Origin: an uncultured Bacteroidales bacterium
GTDB lineage: Bacteria; Bacteroidota; Bacteroidia; Bacteroidales; UBA932
Length of the DNA stretch: 64,000 nt
Direction of reading: 5' to 3'
Assembly: GCA_934695325.1 (NCBI GenBank)
Contig: CAKUVD010000012.1
Coordinates: 1-64,000, forward strand
Shown: positions 7,574 through 14,384 of the stretch, piece by piece
Numbering within the stretch: the stretch's first letter is position 1
How the letters are laid out: each line of letters starts with the position of its first letter
Position numbers and translations under genes: made by a program
Notes under the pieces: generated by a model
The model's input: only the letters and a program-made list of their open reading frames with translations
Told to the model about the DNA's origin: nothing
The model's database searches: none

Positions 7574-7597
7574 AAAAAGCCCGGCGAACCGGGCTTC
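7574..7597 (-). terminator. Terminator between convergent early genes
   Basis: Perfect 8-bp stem AAGCCCGG / CCGGGCTT with a CGAA loop, followed on the minus strand by a T5 run. It ends the minus-strand gene at 7604-7807 and may also stop the early operon. Confidence 0.75.
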
Positions 7598-7603
7598 CTG
7601 GGA

Positions 7604-7807
7604 TTATTTCAATGATTTCGAGTAGAAAAGTATAGCGTCGTTGATGTACTTCACTTTGCTGCCTTCGATGGCGGAGAGGATGGCGTCCACTTCAGGCGTG
7701 GAACGGAAATTATAGGTCTTGCCGTGCGGAATGGCTTTGCGTCCGGCACCGGAGCGTGCTCCGCCCCAACCTTTAGAATCAGAAGAAGATGAGTTTTTGT
7801 TTTCCAT
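7604..7807 (-). CDS. Small phage protein, ribbon-helix-helix-like
   Basis: 67 residues from the ATG at 7807. A low-complexity basic N-terminus (GGARSGAGRKA) precedes a short body, YNFRSTPEVDAILSAIEGSK then YINDAILFYSKSLK, whose strand-helix-helix pattern fits a small ribbon-helix-helix DNA-binding protein. It is transcribed against its neighbours and lies divergent from the 7817-7870 promoter/hairpin region, which suits an autoregulator. Not assigned to a named family. Confidence 0.55.
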   Translation of the reverse strand: MENKNSSSSDSKGWGGARSGAGRKAIPHGKTYNFRSTPEVDAILSAIEGSKVKYINDAILFYSKSLK

Positions 7808-7816
7808 ATTGTTTTG

Positions 7817-8074
7817 TAAATTTGTGGCATCTACCAAAGGGGAGGCTGAATCTCTCAGCCTCCGTTGGTAAATTAGATTGCGATTTCTATCGTGAATCTG
7901 ATTTTCCAAATCTTGAGTGTAAATCTTGCGGACATACCTTTAAGACTTTGGTAGATTTTTTCCTACTTCCTTTCAAGCGTTTCGGATTTTTCTTTTGCGA
8001 TTCTGTTCATCAGAACCGCAATACAAATATACGTATTCATCTTGAAATAACAAAAGATATTTCAAGATTTTTTC
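7817..8074 (+). promoter_or_regulatory. Promoter, 5' hairpin and terminator-like palindrome (possible short RNA)
   Basis: An exact -7 box TAAATTTG (7817-7824) is followed at the expected start by a large hairpin: TACCAA and GGAGGCTGA (7832-7849) pair with TCAGCCTCC and TTGGTA (7855-7870). A second AT-rich palindrome, CTTGAAATA/TATTTCAAG (8041-8066), is followed by T6, like a terminator. Together these could delimit an RNA of about 240 nt. A 104-codon open frame spans it but looks non-coding apart from one CxxC pair. Confidence 0.35.
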
Positions 8075-8104
8075 AATTTATTTTCCTGATAATCAGTAAA
8101 TAGT

Positions 8105-8299
8105 ATGTATGTGGACATTGACATGGCCGGGCGGATGTCGATTTTCGAGATGAGTCCAGAGGAGGTCAAGATTCTGGCTGAAGGGCTGGGACATCTGATC
8201 GATGCGGCCACGACATTGAGGGCTCTCGCTGGTGGCCATGAACTCACTATCAGGAAAGCGGAGCAGATGCTTCGTATGATTAGAGAACAGCAGCTATGA
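8105..8299 (+). CDS. Hypothetical small phage protein
   Basis: 64 residues (MYVDIDMAGRMS...), predicted helical and acidic. It overlaps the primase start by 4 nt (ATGA), so the two are translationally coupled and it probably has a replication-linked role. No family recognised. Confidence 0.6.
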   Translation: MYVDIDMAGRMSIFEMSPEEVKILAEGLGHLIDAATTLRALAGGHELTIRKAEQMLRMIREQQL

Positions 8300-11217
8300 T
8301 ACGCAAAGAAGACATATTCGAGGCGACTGACGGTGGGAAGGCGGTGATTCTGCATTACTATCCTCAGAGCTCTGCCTGTTTCCGAGGCTCCGGAAGCAGG
8401 AACTTCCGTATAAGGGAGGACGACAAGAATCCATCGGCCACGGTGTTCCGCAAGGACGGGATATGGTTCGTGCAGGACAAGGGCGGCTCCGACAACAAGG
8501 CGCGGACGGCAATCCAGATAGTACAGGAAGCGGAAGGACTGGGATTTCCTCAGGCAATAGAATGGATTGCCCGCAAGTTCGCTCCGGCGCTCCTGGAGGA
8601 CAAGGGGACGTATGACAACAGCGTGCCGCACCCGGACATCGAGGAGGTGCCGGGACAGCCGTCCATCACTATACAGGTGAGGCCTTCAGGTGAGTTCACG
8701 CAGAAAGAGCTTGACAGGCTCGGCTACAGGATTACGAAAGAGCTTTGCGAGCAGCTCTGCCTCAAGCCTCTGGACTATTATGTCACGGCAGCCAACAAGA
8801 AGGGCAAGAGCTACAAGATTTCGGGCAATGACAATTACCCGATGTATTTCTACGACTACGGCAAGACAGGCAAGGACGGCCACGCCTGGGGCAAGATATA
8901 CCAGCCTCTGGGAGATGTCCGTTTCCTGTACTACGGCCAGAAGCCTGAGGACTTCTTCTTCGGCGACCGTGACTTTCTGAAGGCGTATGCCAAGGCTCAG
9001 AACGGGATATATCCCGGCAAGGTGGAGGCTGACGAGGAAGGAGGCGAGGAGGTGCAGATGAAATGGAAGCAGCTTATCATCTGTTCCGGGCCGTCCGATG
9101 CCCTGAACGTGCGTGGCGCCGATGCCGGTTATCACGTCTGCTGGCCGAACAGCGAGACGGCCGAACTCACGGAGTATCAGATGGGGCTTCTCAGCCAACT
9201 GGCCGAGAATATCTATATCCTGTATGACATCGACGAGACTGGAATCGCCAATATGTACAAGACGGCGCTCCGCTATCTCGACTTGAAGATCATCCAGCTT
9301 CCTAATGAGCTGAGGAATTATCGTGACCGCAAGGGCAAGCCCTGCAAGGATGCTAAAGACTTCTTCGTGCATTTCCGCCGTCCGGAGAACCAGAATCCGT
9401 ACAAGCTGTTCGGCGACCTGGTGAAGCTCTCCGGGGGACTTAAGTTCTGGACTGTCAAGTCAGCGAAGACTGGTTTTACGTTTGACATAAACAACGAGCA
9501 GCTGTATTCCTTCCTTCAGGCGGGAGGGTTCTACCGCATAGCATCCTCGGCCAATGCAAAGGGATACACGTTCTGCCATATCCGCGACAACGTGGTGACG
9601 CTGATAGATGAACAGGCTATCGCATCTACCGTGTCGAGCTATCTGCTGGAATATCTGAAGACGCATCCGAAATACTATTCCCAGACTCTGGCCAACACCA
9701 TTTACCGGAGCAACCAGATACGGCTTGCCAGCCTGGAGAAGCTGAAGGTGATAGAGCCTAACTTCAAGAGCTGGAACGAGAGCTCGGATCATTTCTTCTT
9801 CAGGAACGGCATCTTCCGCATATCCGCTGACGGCGTGAAGGAGGTGAAGGCGACCGATTGCCCGTGTATGATATACAAAAGCAAGATTCTGGAGCACGAC
9901 TTCAAGCCGGAGCAGCCTTTCTTCGATATTGAGTACACGCCTGAATATGCGTCTCTGCTGGCACAGCTGAAAGCGTCCGTCCCCCAATCCCCCGAGTATT
10001 TCTTTTATAAGAAGTCAATTGACGCTCTAGGGGATGCCGGCAAGTATCGGCTCAAGATATTGCGCAATGATCTGACGTTTATGCGCTATGTCTATAATAC
10101 CGGGCGTACGTACTGGAGAAAGGAGGAACTCGGCATTCCTCTGAGTCCTGACGAGCAGGCGGAACACGACCTGCATTTCATTAACAAGGTGATGGCGCTT
10201 GGATTCCTGATGACGAAGCACAAGAATGCCGGCCAGCCGTATGCCGTGTTCTGTATGGAGACGGAGCAGAGTGACGAAGGGACGCATCTCGGAGGAACAG
10301 GCAAGTCTCTGTATGCTTCCAGCATAGAGCAGATGAGAAAGCAACTGTTCATTGACGGCCAGAACCTGCAGCCGGGGAAATATGACTTCCTGCTGCAGGG
10401 CGTGGAGAAGGGAATCACTGACAATGTCTTCATCGACGACCTGAACAATACGGTGGATCTGCACAAGTTTATGCCGATGATTACCGGAAAGATGGTGGTC
10501 AATGCCAAATACGTGGCATCATACACCATCGACTTCAAGGATTCACCGAAGGTGGTGTTCACTTCCAACCACGCCATAAGGAACTTTGATGCCTCGCTGC
10601 GTCGCCGTACGTGGTTCGTGGCGTTCACGGACTACTACCACGCAGACGATCCGCAAAGAGGTCTGAAGGAGCGCAGCCCGCTCACCGAGTTCGGTTCCAA
10701 CCTTATTTCCGACTATTCGCCAGAGGATATGAATAAGTTCTACAATTTTATGCTGAACTGCATTTCCGTCTGGATGAAGCTCCAGGTGCGGATACAGCCG
10801 CCTATGCGGGACATCGAGAAGCGAATCCTCCAGAAGGCTCTTTCGGACGAGTTCCTCTTCTGGGCGGAGGACTGGTTTACGGAAGAGCGCCTGAACTGTC
10901 TCGTGAAGAAGGACGAAGCGTTCGAGGCATACAAGGCGACTCTGCCTCCTAAGTATGCCCTGCTGATGAAGATGAAGTCGTTCAAGATGAAACTTATCCA
11001 GTACTGTACATATAAGGACTGGGATTTCAATCCTGAAGCCCTTATGACGACGCAGTCGGAGCGGGAGCGTAATGACATCCGCCGCAAGGTGAACTATGAG
11101 GATGTATATTTCTTCTACATTGACACGAGGAAGGACGGCACTCTCGCAGAGGGTGCGTCAGTGAGTCAGAACGCAGCCGCTGTTCCGGACGATGCTTTGG
11201 GGAAGCCGCCTTTCTAG
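8296..11217 (+). CDS. Phage Toprim primase / SF3-type helicase
   Basis: A 973-residue replication protein. The N-terminus (about 25-100) resembles the CHC2 domain of DnaG-type primases (DDKNPSATVFRKDG) but lacks Cys/His zinc ligands. A Toprim domain follows, with SGPSDALNV at about 264-272 and the metal motif YDIDETG at about 310-316. The C-terminal helicase has Walker A GGTGKS (about 666-671), Walker B NVFIDD (about 711-716) and sensor 1 FTSNH (about 755). It would prime and unwind at the element's own origin, which probably lies in the iteron cluster just downstream. Confidence 0.88.
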   Translation: MIRKEDIFEATDGGKAVILHYYPQSSACFRGSGSRNFRIREDDKNPSATVFRKDGIWFVQDKGGSDNKARTAIQIVQEAEGLGFPQAIEWIARKFAPALLEDKGTYDNSVPHPDIEEVPGQPSITIQVRPSGEFTQKELDRLGYRITKELCEQLCLKPLDYYVTAANKKGKSYKISGNDNYPMYFYDYGKTGKDGHAWGKIYQPLGDVRFLYYGQKPEDFFFGDRDFLKAYAKAQNGIYPGKVEADEEGGEEVQMKWKQLIICSGPSDALNVRGADAGYHVCWPNSETAELTEYQMGLLSQLAENIYILYDIDETGIANMYKTALRYLDLKIIQLPNELRNYRDRKGKPCKDAKDFFVHFRRPENQNPYKLFGDLVKLSGGLKFWTVKSAKTGFTFDINNEQLYSFLQAGGFYRIASSANAKGYTFCHIRDNVVTLIDEQAIASTVSSYLLEYLKTHPKYYSQTLANTIYRSNQIRLASLEKLKVIEPNFKSWNESSDHFFFRNGIFRISADGVKEVKATDCPCMIYKSKILEHDFKPEQPFFDIEYTPEYASLLAQLKASVPQSPEYFFYKKSIDALGDAGKYRLKILRNDLTFMRYVYNTGRTYWRKEELGIPLSPDEQAEHDLHFINKVMALGFLMTKHKNAGQPYAVFCMETEQSDEGTHLGGTGKSLYASSIEQMRKQLFIDGQNLQPGKYDFLLQGVEKGITDNVFIDDLNNTVDLHKFMPMITGKMVVNAKYVASYTIDFKDSPKVVFTSNHAIRNFDASLRRRTWFVAFTDYYHADDPQRGLKERSPLTEFGSNLISDYSPEDMNKFYNFMLNCISVWMKLQVRIQPPMRDIEKRILQKALSDEFLFWAEDWFTEERLNCLVKKDEAFEAYKATLPPKYALLMKMKSFKMKLIQYCTYKDWDFNPEALMTTQSERERNDIRRKVNYEDVYFFYIDTRKDGTLAEGASVSQNAAAVPDDALGKPPF

Positions 11218-11241
11218 GCCGGTATTCCGGGAGAAACTTTG

Positions 11242-11266
11242 AGAGGTCTTGACGGCCTCTTTTTTT
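11242..11266 (+). terminator. Terminator after the primase gene
   Basis: AGAGGTC / GGCCTCT stem (7 bp, one G-T pair) with loop TTGAC and a T7 tail, 25 nt after the primase stop. Confidence 0.75.
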
Positions 11267-11324
11267 CAGTCCCGAGACAGCTTGTTTTCGTCTCATATGC
11301 TTTTTGTCTTTTTTCTTTGACCAT

Positions 11325-11553
11325 CTGACGCACTAAGAGGGAGAGAGGGTATAAGTAATTGAAATAGAAATAGTTCTAGTGCGTCAGTTTAGTGCGTCAG
11401 ATTGGGTCATTTTGGTTTTGCTGACGCAGGAGGGGTCAAAATGATGATTTATGCTGAAATCTTTTGACGCACTTATGAATCAATTAGTTAGGCTGATTTT
11501 GGCTATTTTGGGCGTCAAAGTGCGTCAGATTATTTCGGAAAAAAGTGCGTCAG
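11325..11553. repeat. Iteron cluster TGACGCACT, candidate replication origin
   Basis: Six copies of the 9-mer TGACGCACT on either strand: 11326-11334, 11378-11386, 11391-11399, 11465-11473, 11519-11527 and 11544-11552. Partial copies lie at 11422-11428 and 11512-11517. One copy sits inside an inverted repeat (TCATTTTG 11408-11415 / CAAAATGA 11437-11444). The position right after the primase-helicase and before any gene fits an origin or a multi-site operator. A 13-bp match to copy two lies upstream of the integrase (26581-26593). Confidence 0.75.
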
Positions 11554-11584
11554 AAGTAGAAAGTTTGGTAAAACACGTGAAACT

Positions 11585-11764
11585 ATGGCTAAAGGTGAAA
11601 TTGTGGAAAGTCTGAGAATTTCCTATAACGGGCGGTCTTTCCCTGTCTGGAAATACGACGGCGTACCGGAAGGTATGCGGCTGGCGACCGTGCGTGACTT
11701 ATGGTATGGGCGGCAAGTTCTGTTTCAGCTCCAAGACGACAAGAAGCAACAGGCGGATTCATAA
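11585..11764 (+). CDS. Small hypothetical phage protein, frame A
   Basis: 59 residues (MAKGEIVESLRIS...). The segment WKYDGVPEGMRLATVRDL looks like a folded small phage protein. It overlaps a second frame (11706-11870), and the two may be one gene split by a frameshift. Confidence 0.45.
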   Translation: MAKGEIVESLRISYNGRSFPVWKYDGVPEGMRLATVRDLWYGRQVLFQLQDDKKQQADS

Positions 11765-11870
11765 CCGCTACATTTTCGGCGCATATTCTTCCATCGCGTC
11801 CCGCCTGATGTATGACCTGACTGACGATGTCGCCGAGAGCATCCGCAAGCAGCTTGAAAGCGGCATCTGA
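11706..11870 (+). CDS. Small hypothetical phage protein, frame B (overlapping)
   Basis: 54 residues (MGGKFCFSSKTTRS...). The C-terminal part, SIASRLMYDLTDDVAESIRK, is protein-like and helical. It lies +1 relative to frame A and overlaps it by 59 nt. Either an overlapping gene or the downstream half of a frameshifted one. Confidence 0.35.
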   Translation: MGGKFCFSSKTTRSNRRIHNRYIFGAYSSIASRLMYDLTDDVAESIRKQLESGI

Positions 11871-11928
11871 CATTTCTTCTGACATCTGTCGGTTGTCAAA
11901 TTGCTGAAAGGCAAAGTTTAGCGCAAAT

Positions 11929-11959
11929 TTTGCTGTCTGAAAAATTAATCATATTTTTG
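11929..11959 (+). promoter_or_regulatory. Promoter of the toxin-antitoxin pair
   Basis: TTTG (11929-11932), 19 nt, TATTTTTG (11952-11959), an exact consensus. The predicted start is about 12 nt before the antitoxin ATG. Confidence 0.78.
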
Positions 11960-11974
11960 CGGATAATTGAGATT

Positions 11975-12532
11975 ATGACTATGACCGGATTTCAGCAGCA
12001 GACATTGATAGAGGTGGTTCTTTACGTTCTGAACAAGACAAAAGGCGTGGATTTCTATCATCTTTTTAAAATTCTTTATTTTGCGGACAAGGCTTTTTTG
12101 GCAAAATGGGGAACCCGTATCATTGCGGATGACTTTTATGCGCTGGATTACGGACCGGTGCCGACAAATCTGTATAATGCGGTGAAGAATGATCATAGAA
12201 TGACTGATGAAGGACTGGTCTCTATCTATAATGCGGCAGTAAAGAAGGCTGGGGAGGATGCTCCGAATGTCCTTATCGCCAAGCGCCCGGAGAATATGGA
12301 TTATATATCCCAGCCTATGATGGAAGAACTTGACAAGTCCATCTCTGAGAATCTGCATCTTACATTTGCCCAGTTGAAGGACAAATCTCACGATTCTGCC
12401 TGGGAAAAAGCATACAGGAGCAGCGGAAGAAGGGTGATGGATGATTATTCCATTGCATTGGCTGCTGGGGCAGATGAAAGCACATTGCGCTATATCATTG
12501 ACCAGGAAGAACTGTGTAAAGCGCTTGCATAA
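11975..12532 (+). CDS. Panacea (SocA/DUF4065) domain antitoxin
   Basis: 185 residues from the ATG at 11975. The signature is LFKILYFADKAFLAKWG followed by DDFYALDYGPVPTNLYNAV, the Panacea/DUF4065 domain used as antitoxin for many unrelated toxins (PanAT systems). It has its own consensus promoter. The stop TAA overlaps the ATG of the next gene (TAATG), a tight coupling typical of toxin-antitoxin operons. Neutralisation of the neighbour is inferred from family and arrangement. Confidence 0.85.
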   Translation: MTMTGFQQQTLIEVVLYVLNKTKGVDFYHLFKILYFADKAFLAKWGTRIIADDFYALDYGPVPTNLYNAVKNDHRMTDEGLVSIYNAAVKKAGEDAPNVLIAKRPENMDYISQPMMEELDKSISENLHLTFAQLKDKSHDSAWEKAYRSSGRRVMDDYSIALAAGADESTLRYIIDQEELCKALA

Positions 12533-12984
12533 TGCCTTTTTCTGATTTCTTGTCTCCGGATATGCTGAAGAGGCTGGCCGATGCCTCCATCGAAAAGGGA
12601 AATGTGTATCGTATCGAGATGGATGAAACTAATGGGATTACGCCGAAGCATCCTGGAGATACTTCCAGGCATAAGTATTTCATTGTGCTAGGGTTTGATA
12701 ATGACGGGAATGTTTATGGTGGCGTGATAATGAATTCTGAGATAAACAAGTTTATGCCTCAGGCGATTGTATCGCTGCAAATACCTATACAGAGGATTCG
12801 TTATCCATTTCTGAGGCACGATTCCTATGTAAATTGTGCTGAGATTAAGGAAGTGAGCATCTCGAAATTTTCAGAATGGTCGTTTCTTGGCAAGATAGAA
12901 CGTATAGACTTCGATATTATCTGTGAAGCCGTGCGCAAGTCGCCTGTGATGACAAAGGCGAGTCTTCAGAGGTTCGGTCTGTGA
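12532..12984 (+). CDS. Putative toxin partner of the Panacea antitoxin, PemK/MazF-like
   Basis: A 150-residue protein. The stretch GNVYRIEMDETNGITPKHPG then HKYFIVLGFDNDGNVYGGVI resembles the SH3-like barrel start of PemK/MazF endoribonucleases, although the classical catalytic residues are not obvious to me. The start overlaps the antitoxin stop by 1 nt. As a prophage-borne toxin-antitoxin pair it may stabilise the element or act in phage defence. Toxin class is uncertain. Confidence 0.7.
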   Translation: MPFSDFLSPDMLKRLADASIEKGNVYRIEMDETNGITPKHPGDTSRHKYFIVLGFDNDGNVYGGVIMNSEINKFMPQAIVSLQIPIQRIRYPFLRHDSYVNCAEIKEVSISKFSEWSFLGKIERIDFDIICEAVRKSPVMTKASLQRFGL

Positions 12985-12989
12985 TTTTA

Positions 12990-13020
12990 TTTGCAGATAC
13001 GGAAAAGTTGTGTACCTTTG
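12990..13020 (+). promoter_or_regulatory. Promoter of the structured leader / late unit
   Basis: TTTG (12990-12993), 19 nt, TACCTTTG (13013-13020), an exact consensus. Transcription should begin near 13024-13027, which coincides with the 5' strand of the leader's closing helix. Confidence 0.8.
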
Positions 13021-13023
13021 TGG

Positions 13024-13196
13024 TGTCCTACATATCTGATGTTTTCTTTTCTGCGGCATAGAGATATCCCCCAGAAATAGATAACACATCATTACAGAAA
13101 GTTTCCCTCTGTATGGCCGTCATAAGCGAAAGCTGTGACTATACTTCGCCGCAAGGCTTCGGGTATGTAGGACAGGCCTTAGCAGGGGGCTTTTTA
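13024..13196 (+). ncRNA. Structured leader RNA or small RNA with its own terminator
   Basis: A closing helix of 11 perfect pairs (13024-13034 with 13164-13174) encloses several hairpins. These are TGATGT/ACATCA with inner TTTCTG/CAGAAA, TACAGA/TCTGTA, AGC-GAAA-GCT extended by GTCA/TGAC, and GCC-GCAA-GGC; the last two have GNRA tetraloops. A weak terminator (AGGCCTT/GGGGCTT with T5, near 13174-13196) follows at once. The start codon of the next gene repeats TGTCCTACA (13213-13221), so the 3' strand of the closing helix could pair there instead. It could be a stand-alone RNA, a regulatory leader or an antitermination element. Confidence 0.55.
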
Positions 13197-13211
13197 TAAA
13201 AAACGTTAGTT

Positions 13212-13517
13212 ATGTCCTACACTAATGCAACAATGGCACAGGGTGCCGCAAGTAACACTGTAAACTTCAATGTCGAGGCTGACAAGGTAATCGTCAATGC
13301 GCGTCTTGAACTTTTCCGCATCGCGAACGAGATCACGGAATGGGAGAGGCGCACGGATGACGAGAAAAGGGGCTTCACGGACCAGCTGAAGAGCGAGTTC
13401 AACGAGATGAACCGGAGCTGGCTTGCACTGGATCAGGCATTGTCCTCCATCCTTAGCAAGGAACTTGAACACGATATCCTCAATGTCGCAAGGCTGAGAG
13501 AAATGAATAATCTATAA
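13212..13517 (+). CDS. Hypothetical phage protein, first gene after the leader RNA
   Basis: 101 residues, soluble, with a helical C-terminal half (ITEWERRTDDEKRGFTDQ). No family recognised. Its ATG lies inside TGTCCTACA, a sequence able to pair with the leader, so translation may be controlled by RNA structure. Its position ahead of the tape measure would suit a tail assembly factor, but there is no direct support. Confidence 0.6.
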   Translation: MSYTNATMAQGAASNTVNFNVEADKVIVNARLELFRIANEITEWERRTDDEKRGFTDQLKSEFNEMNRSWLALDQALSSILSKELEHDILNVARLREMNNL

Positions 13518-13528
13518 TAGCGTAGGCT

Positions 13529-13957
13529 ATGGAAGAATTATTGGCATTTTTTAAGTGGATGTTTGGTGGCGTAGGCAAGATTATAGGCATAATCTTGCTG
13601 GTAGCGTGTGCTTTGTGGGCATTGGAGTATTTGATAGCTCTTGTCGCGCTGCTTTTCGTCTGTTTAGGCATATATAACATATATCATCCTGAGTTTGGGG
13701 AAACTTCGGATGATTTATTGCTATCTGATGAGGAATTGGCTAAAAAGCGGAAAAAGAATCTTTCGTTTTGTTATATCTTCTCATGGTTGTGTATGCTCGT
13801 ATTTGAAGTTAGCGTTATGTCGATTTTTTTAGACAAGAATATCAACATAGTGCCAGAAGCATATGACGGTGATAACTTTGCATTTTTGATAATGGTTATT
13901 GCCGCAGTATTCAATGCCATTGTGATGGTTTTTATCCGCTTGTTTCAGAAAGATTGA
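13529..13957 (+). CDS. Phage membrane protein
   Basis: 142 residues with about four hydrophobic segments (near residues 17-32, 33-50, 75-95 and 115-137) and an acidic loop (DDLLLSDEELAKK). It is more AT-rich than the tail genes. Unknown function. Together with the next gene it forms a membrane-protein pair in a place where phages often carry cargo. Confidence 0.6.
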   Translation: MEELLAFFKWMFGGVGKIIGIILLVACALWALEYLIALVALLFVCLGIYNIYHPEFGETSDDLLLSDEELAKKRKKNLSFCYIFSWLCMLVFEVSVMSIFLDKNINIVPEAYDGDNFAFLIMVIAAVFNAIVMVFIRLFQKD

Positions 13958-13980
13958 ATCAATAATCTGAAGATTTGTCT

Positions 13981-14328
13981 ATGGGAGAATTTTTCGGGCT
14001 GGTCTCAGCGTTTTTCGGCTGGGCGTTCTCTGGTATTGGAACTGTGTTCGCGGCTCTGGCAGCGATTCCACTGTTGTTGCTGATAGTTCCGGTGATTGTT
14101 TTAGGTTTTTTTATAATGTCTATAACGGAACTTATTCCGCCAAAGTCGATAAGAGAAATTAATAAATTGGAGCCGGGTTCGGACCTGCGGAAAAATCTTG
14201 AAGAAATCTATCGTGATGAGATTGCGGAATGGAAAAAAGAAAGCATTTCACATAAAATCCTTTACGCTATACTTTATTTCTTGCTTTTAGTGAGTTTCAT
14301 TTTAGGGATATACGCATCAAACCTCTGA
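13981..14328 (+). CDS. Phage membrane protein
   Basis: 115 residues from the ATG at 13981. An N-terminal glycine-rich hydrophobic stretch (FFGLVSAFFGWAFSGIGTVF), a second membrane segment, a charged middle (KNLEEIYRDEIAEWKKE) and a C-terminal membrane segment. No family recognised. A strong terminator follows 11 nt after its stop. Confidence 0.6.
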   Translation: MGEFFGLVSAFFGWAFSGIGTVFAALAAIPLLLLIVPVIVLGFFIMSITELIPPKSIREINKLEPGSDLRKNLEEIYRDEIAEWKKESISHKILYAILYFLLLVSFILGIYASNL

Positions 14329-14339
14329 TTGTCCTTTAT

Positions 14340-14364
14340 TAGCCCTCTGCGGAGGGCTATTTTT
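14340..14364 (+). terminator. Strong terminator directly upstream of the tape measure gene
   Basis: A perfect 8-bp stem TAGCCCTC / GAGGGCTA with a 4-nt loop and a T5 run. Only 20 nt separate it from the tape measure ATG and no promoter fits in between. Confidence 0.82.
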
Positions 14365-14384
14365 GTGCCATAAATCATAACGTT

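Noticed and set aside
7789..8103. 104-codon plus-strand frame with a CxxC pair (LECKSCGHTF)
   Set aside because: It spans the promoter, a large hairpin and an AT-rich palindrome, has only one Cys pair, and the rest is low-complexity Phe/Leu-rich sequence. Judged non-coding.
13024..13174. Hammerhead-like words (CTGATG and GAAA) in the leader RNA
   Set aside because: The conserved A after CTGATG is missing and the GAAA lies in a GNRA tetraloop, not at the required junction.
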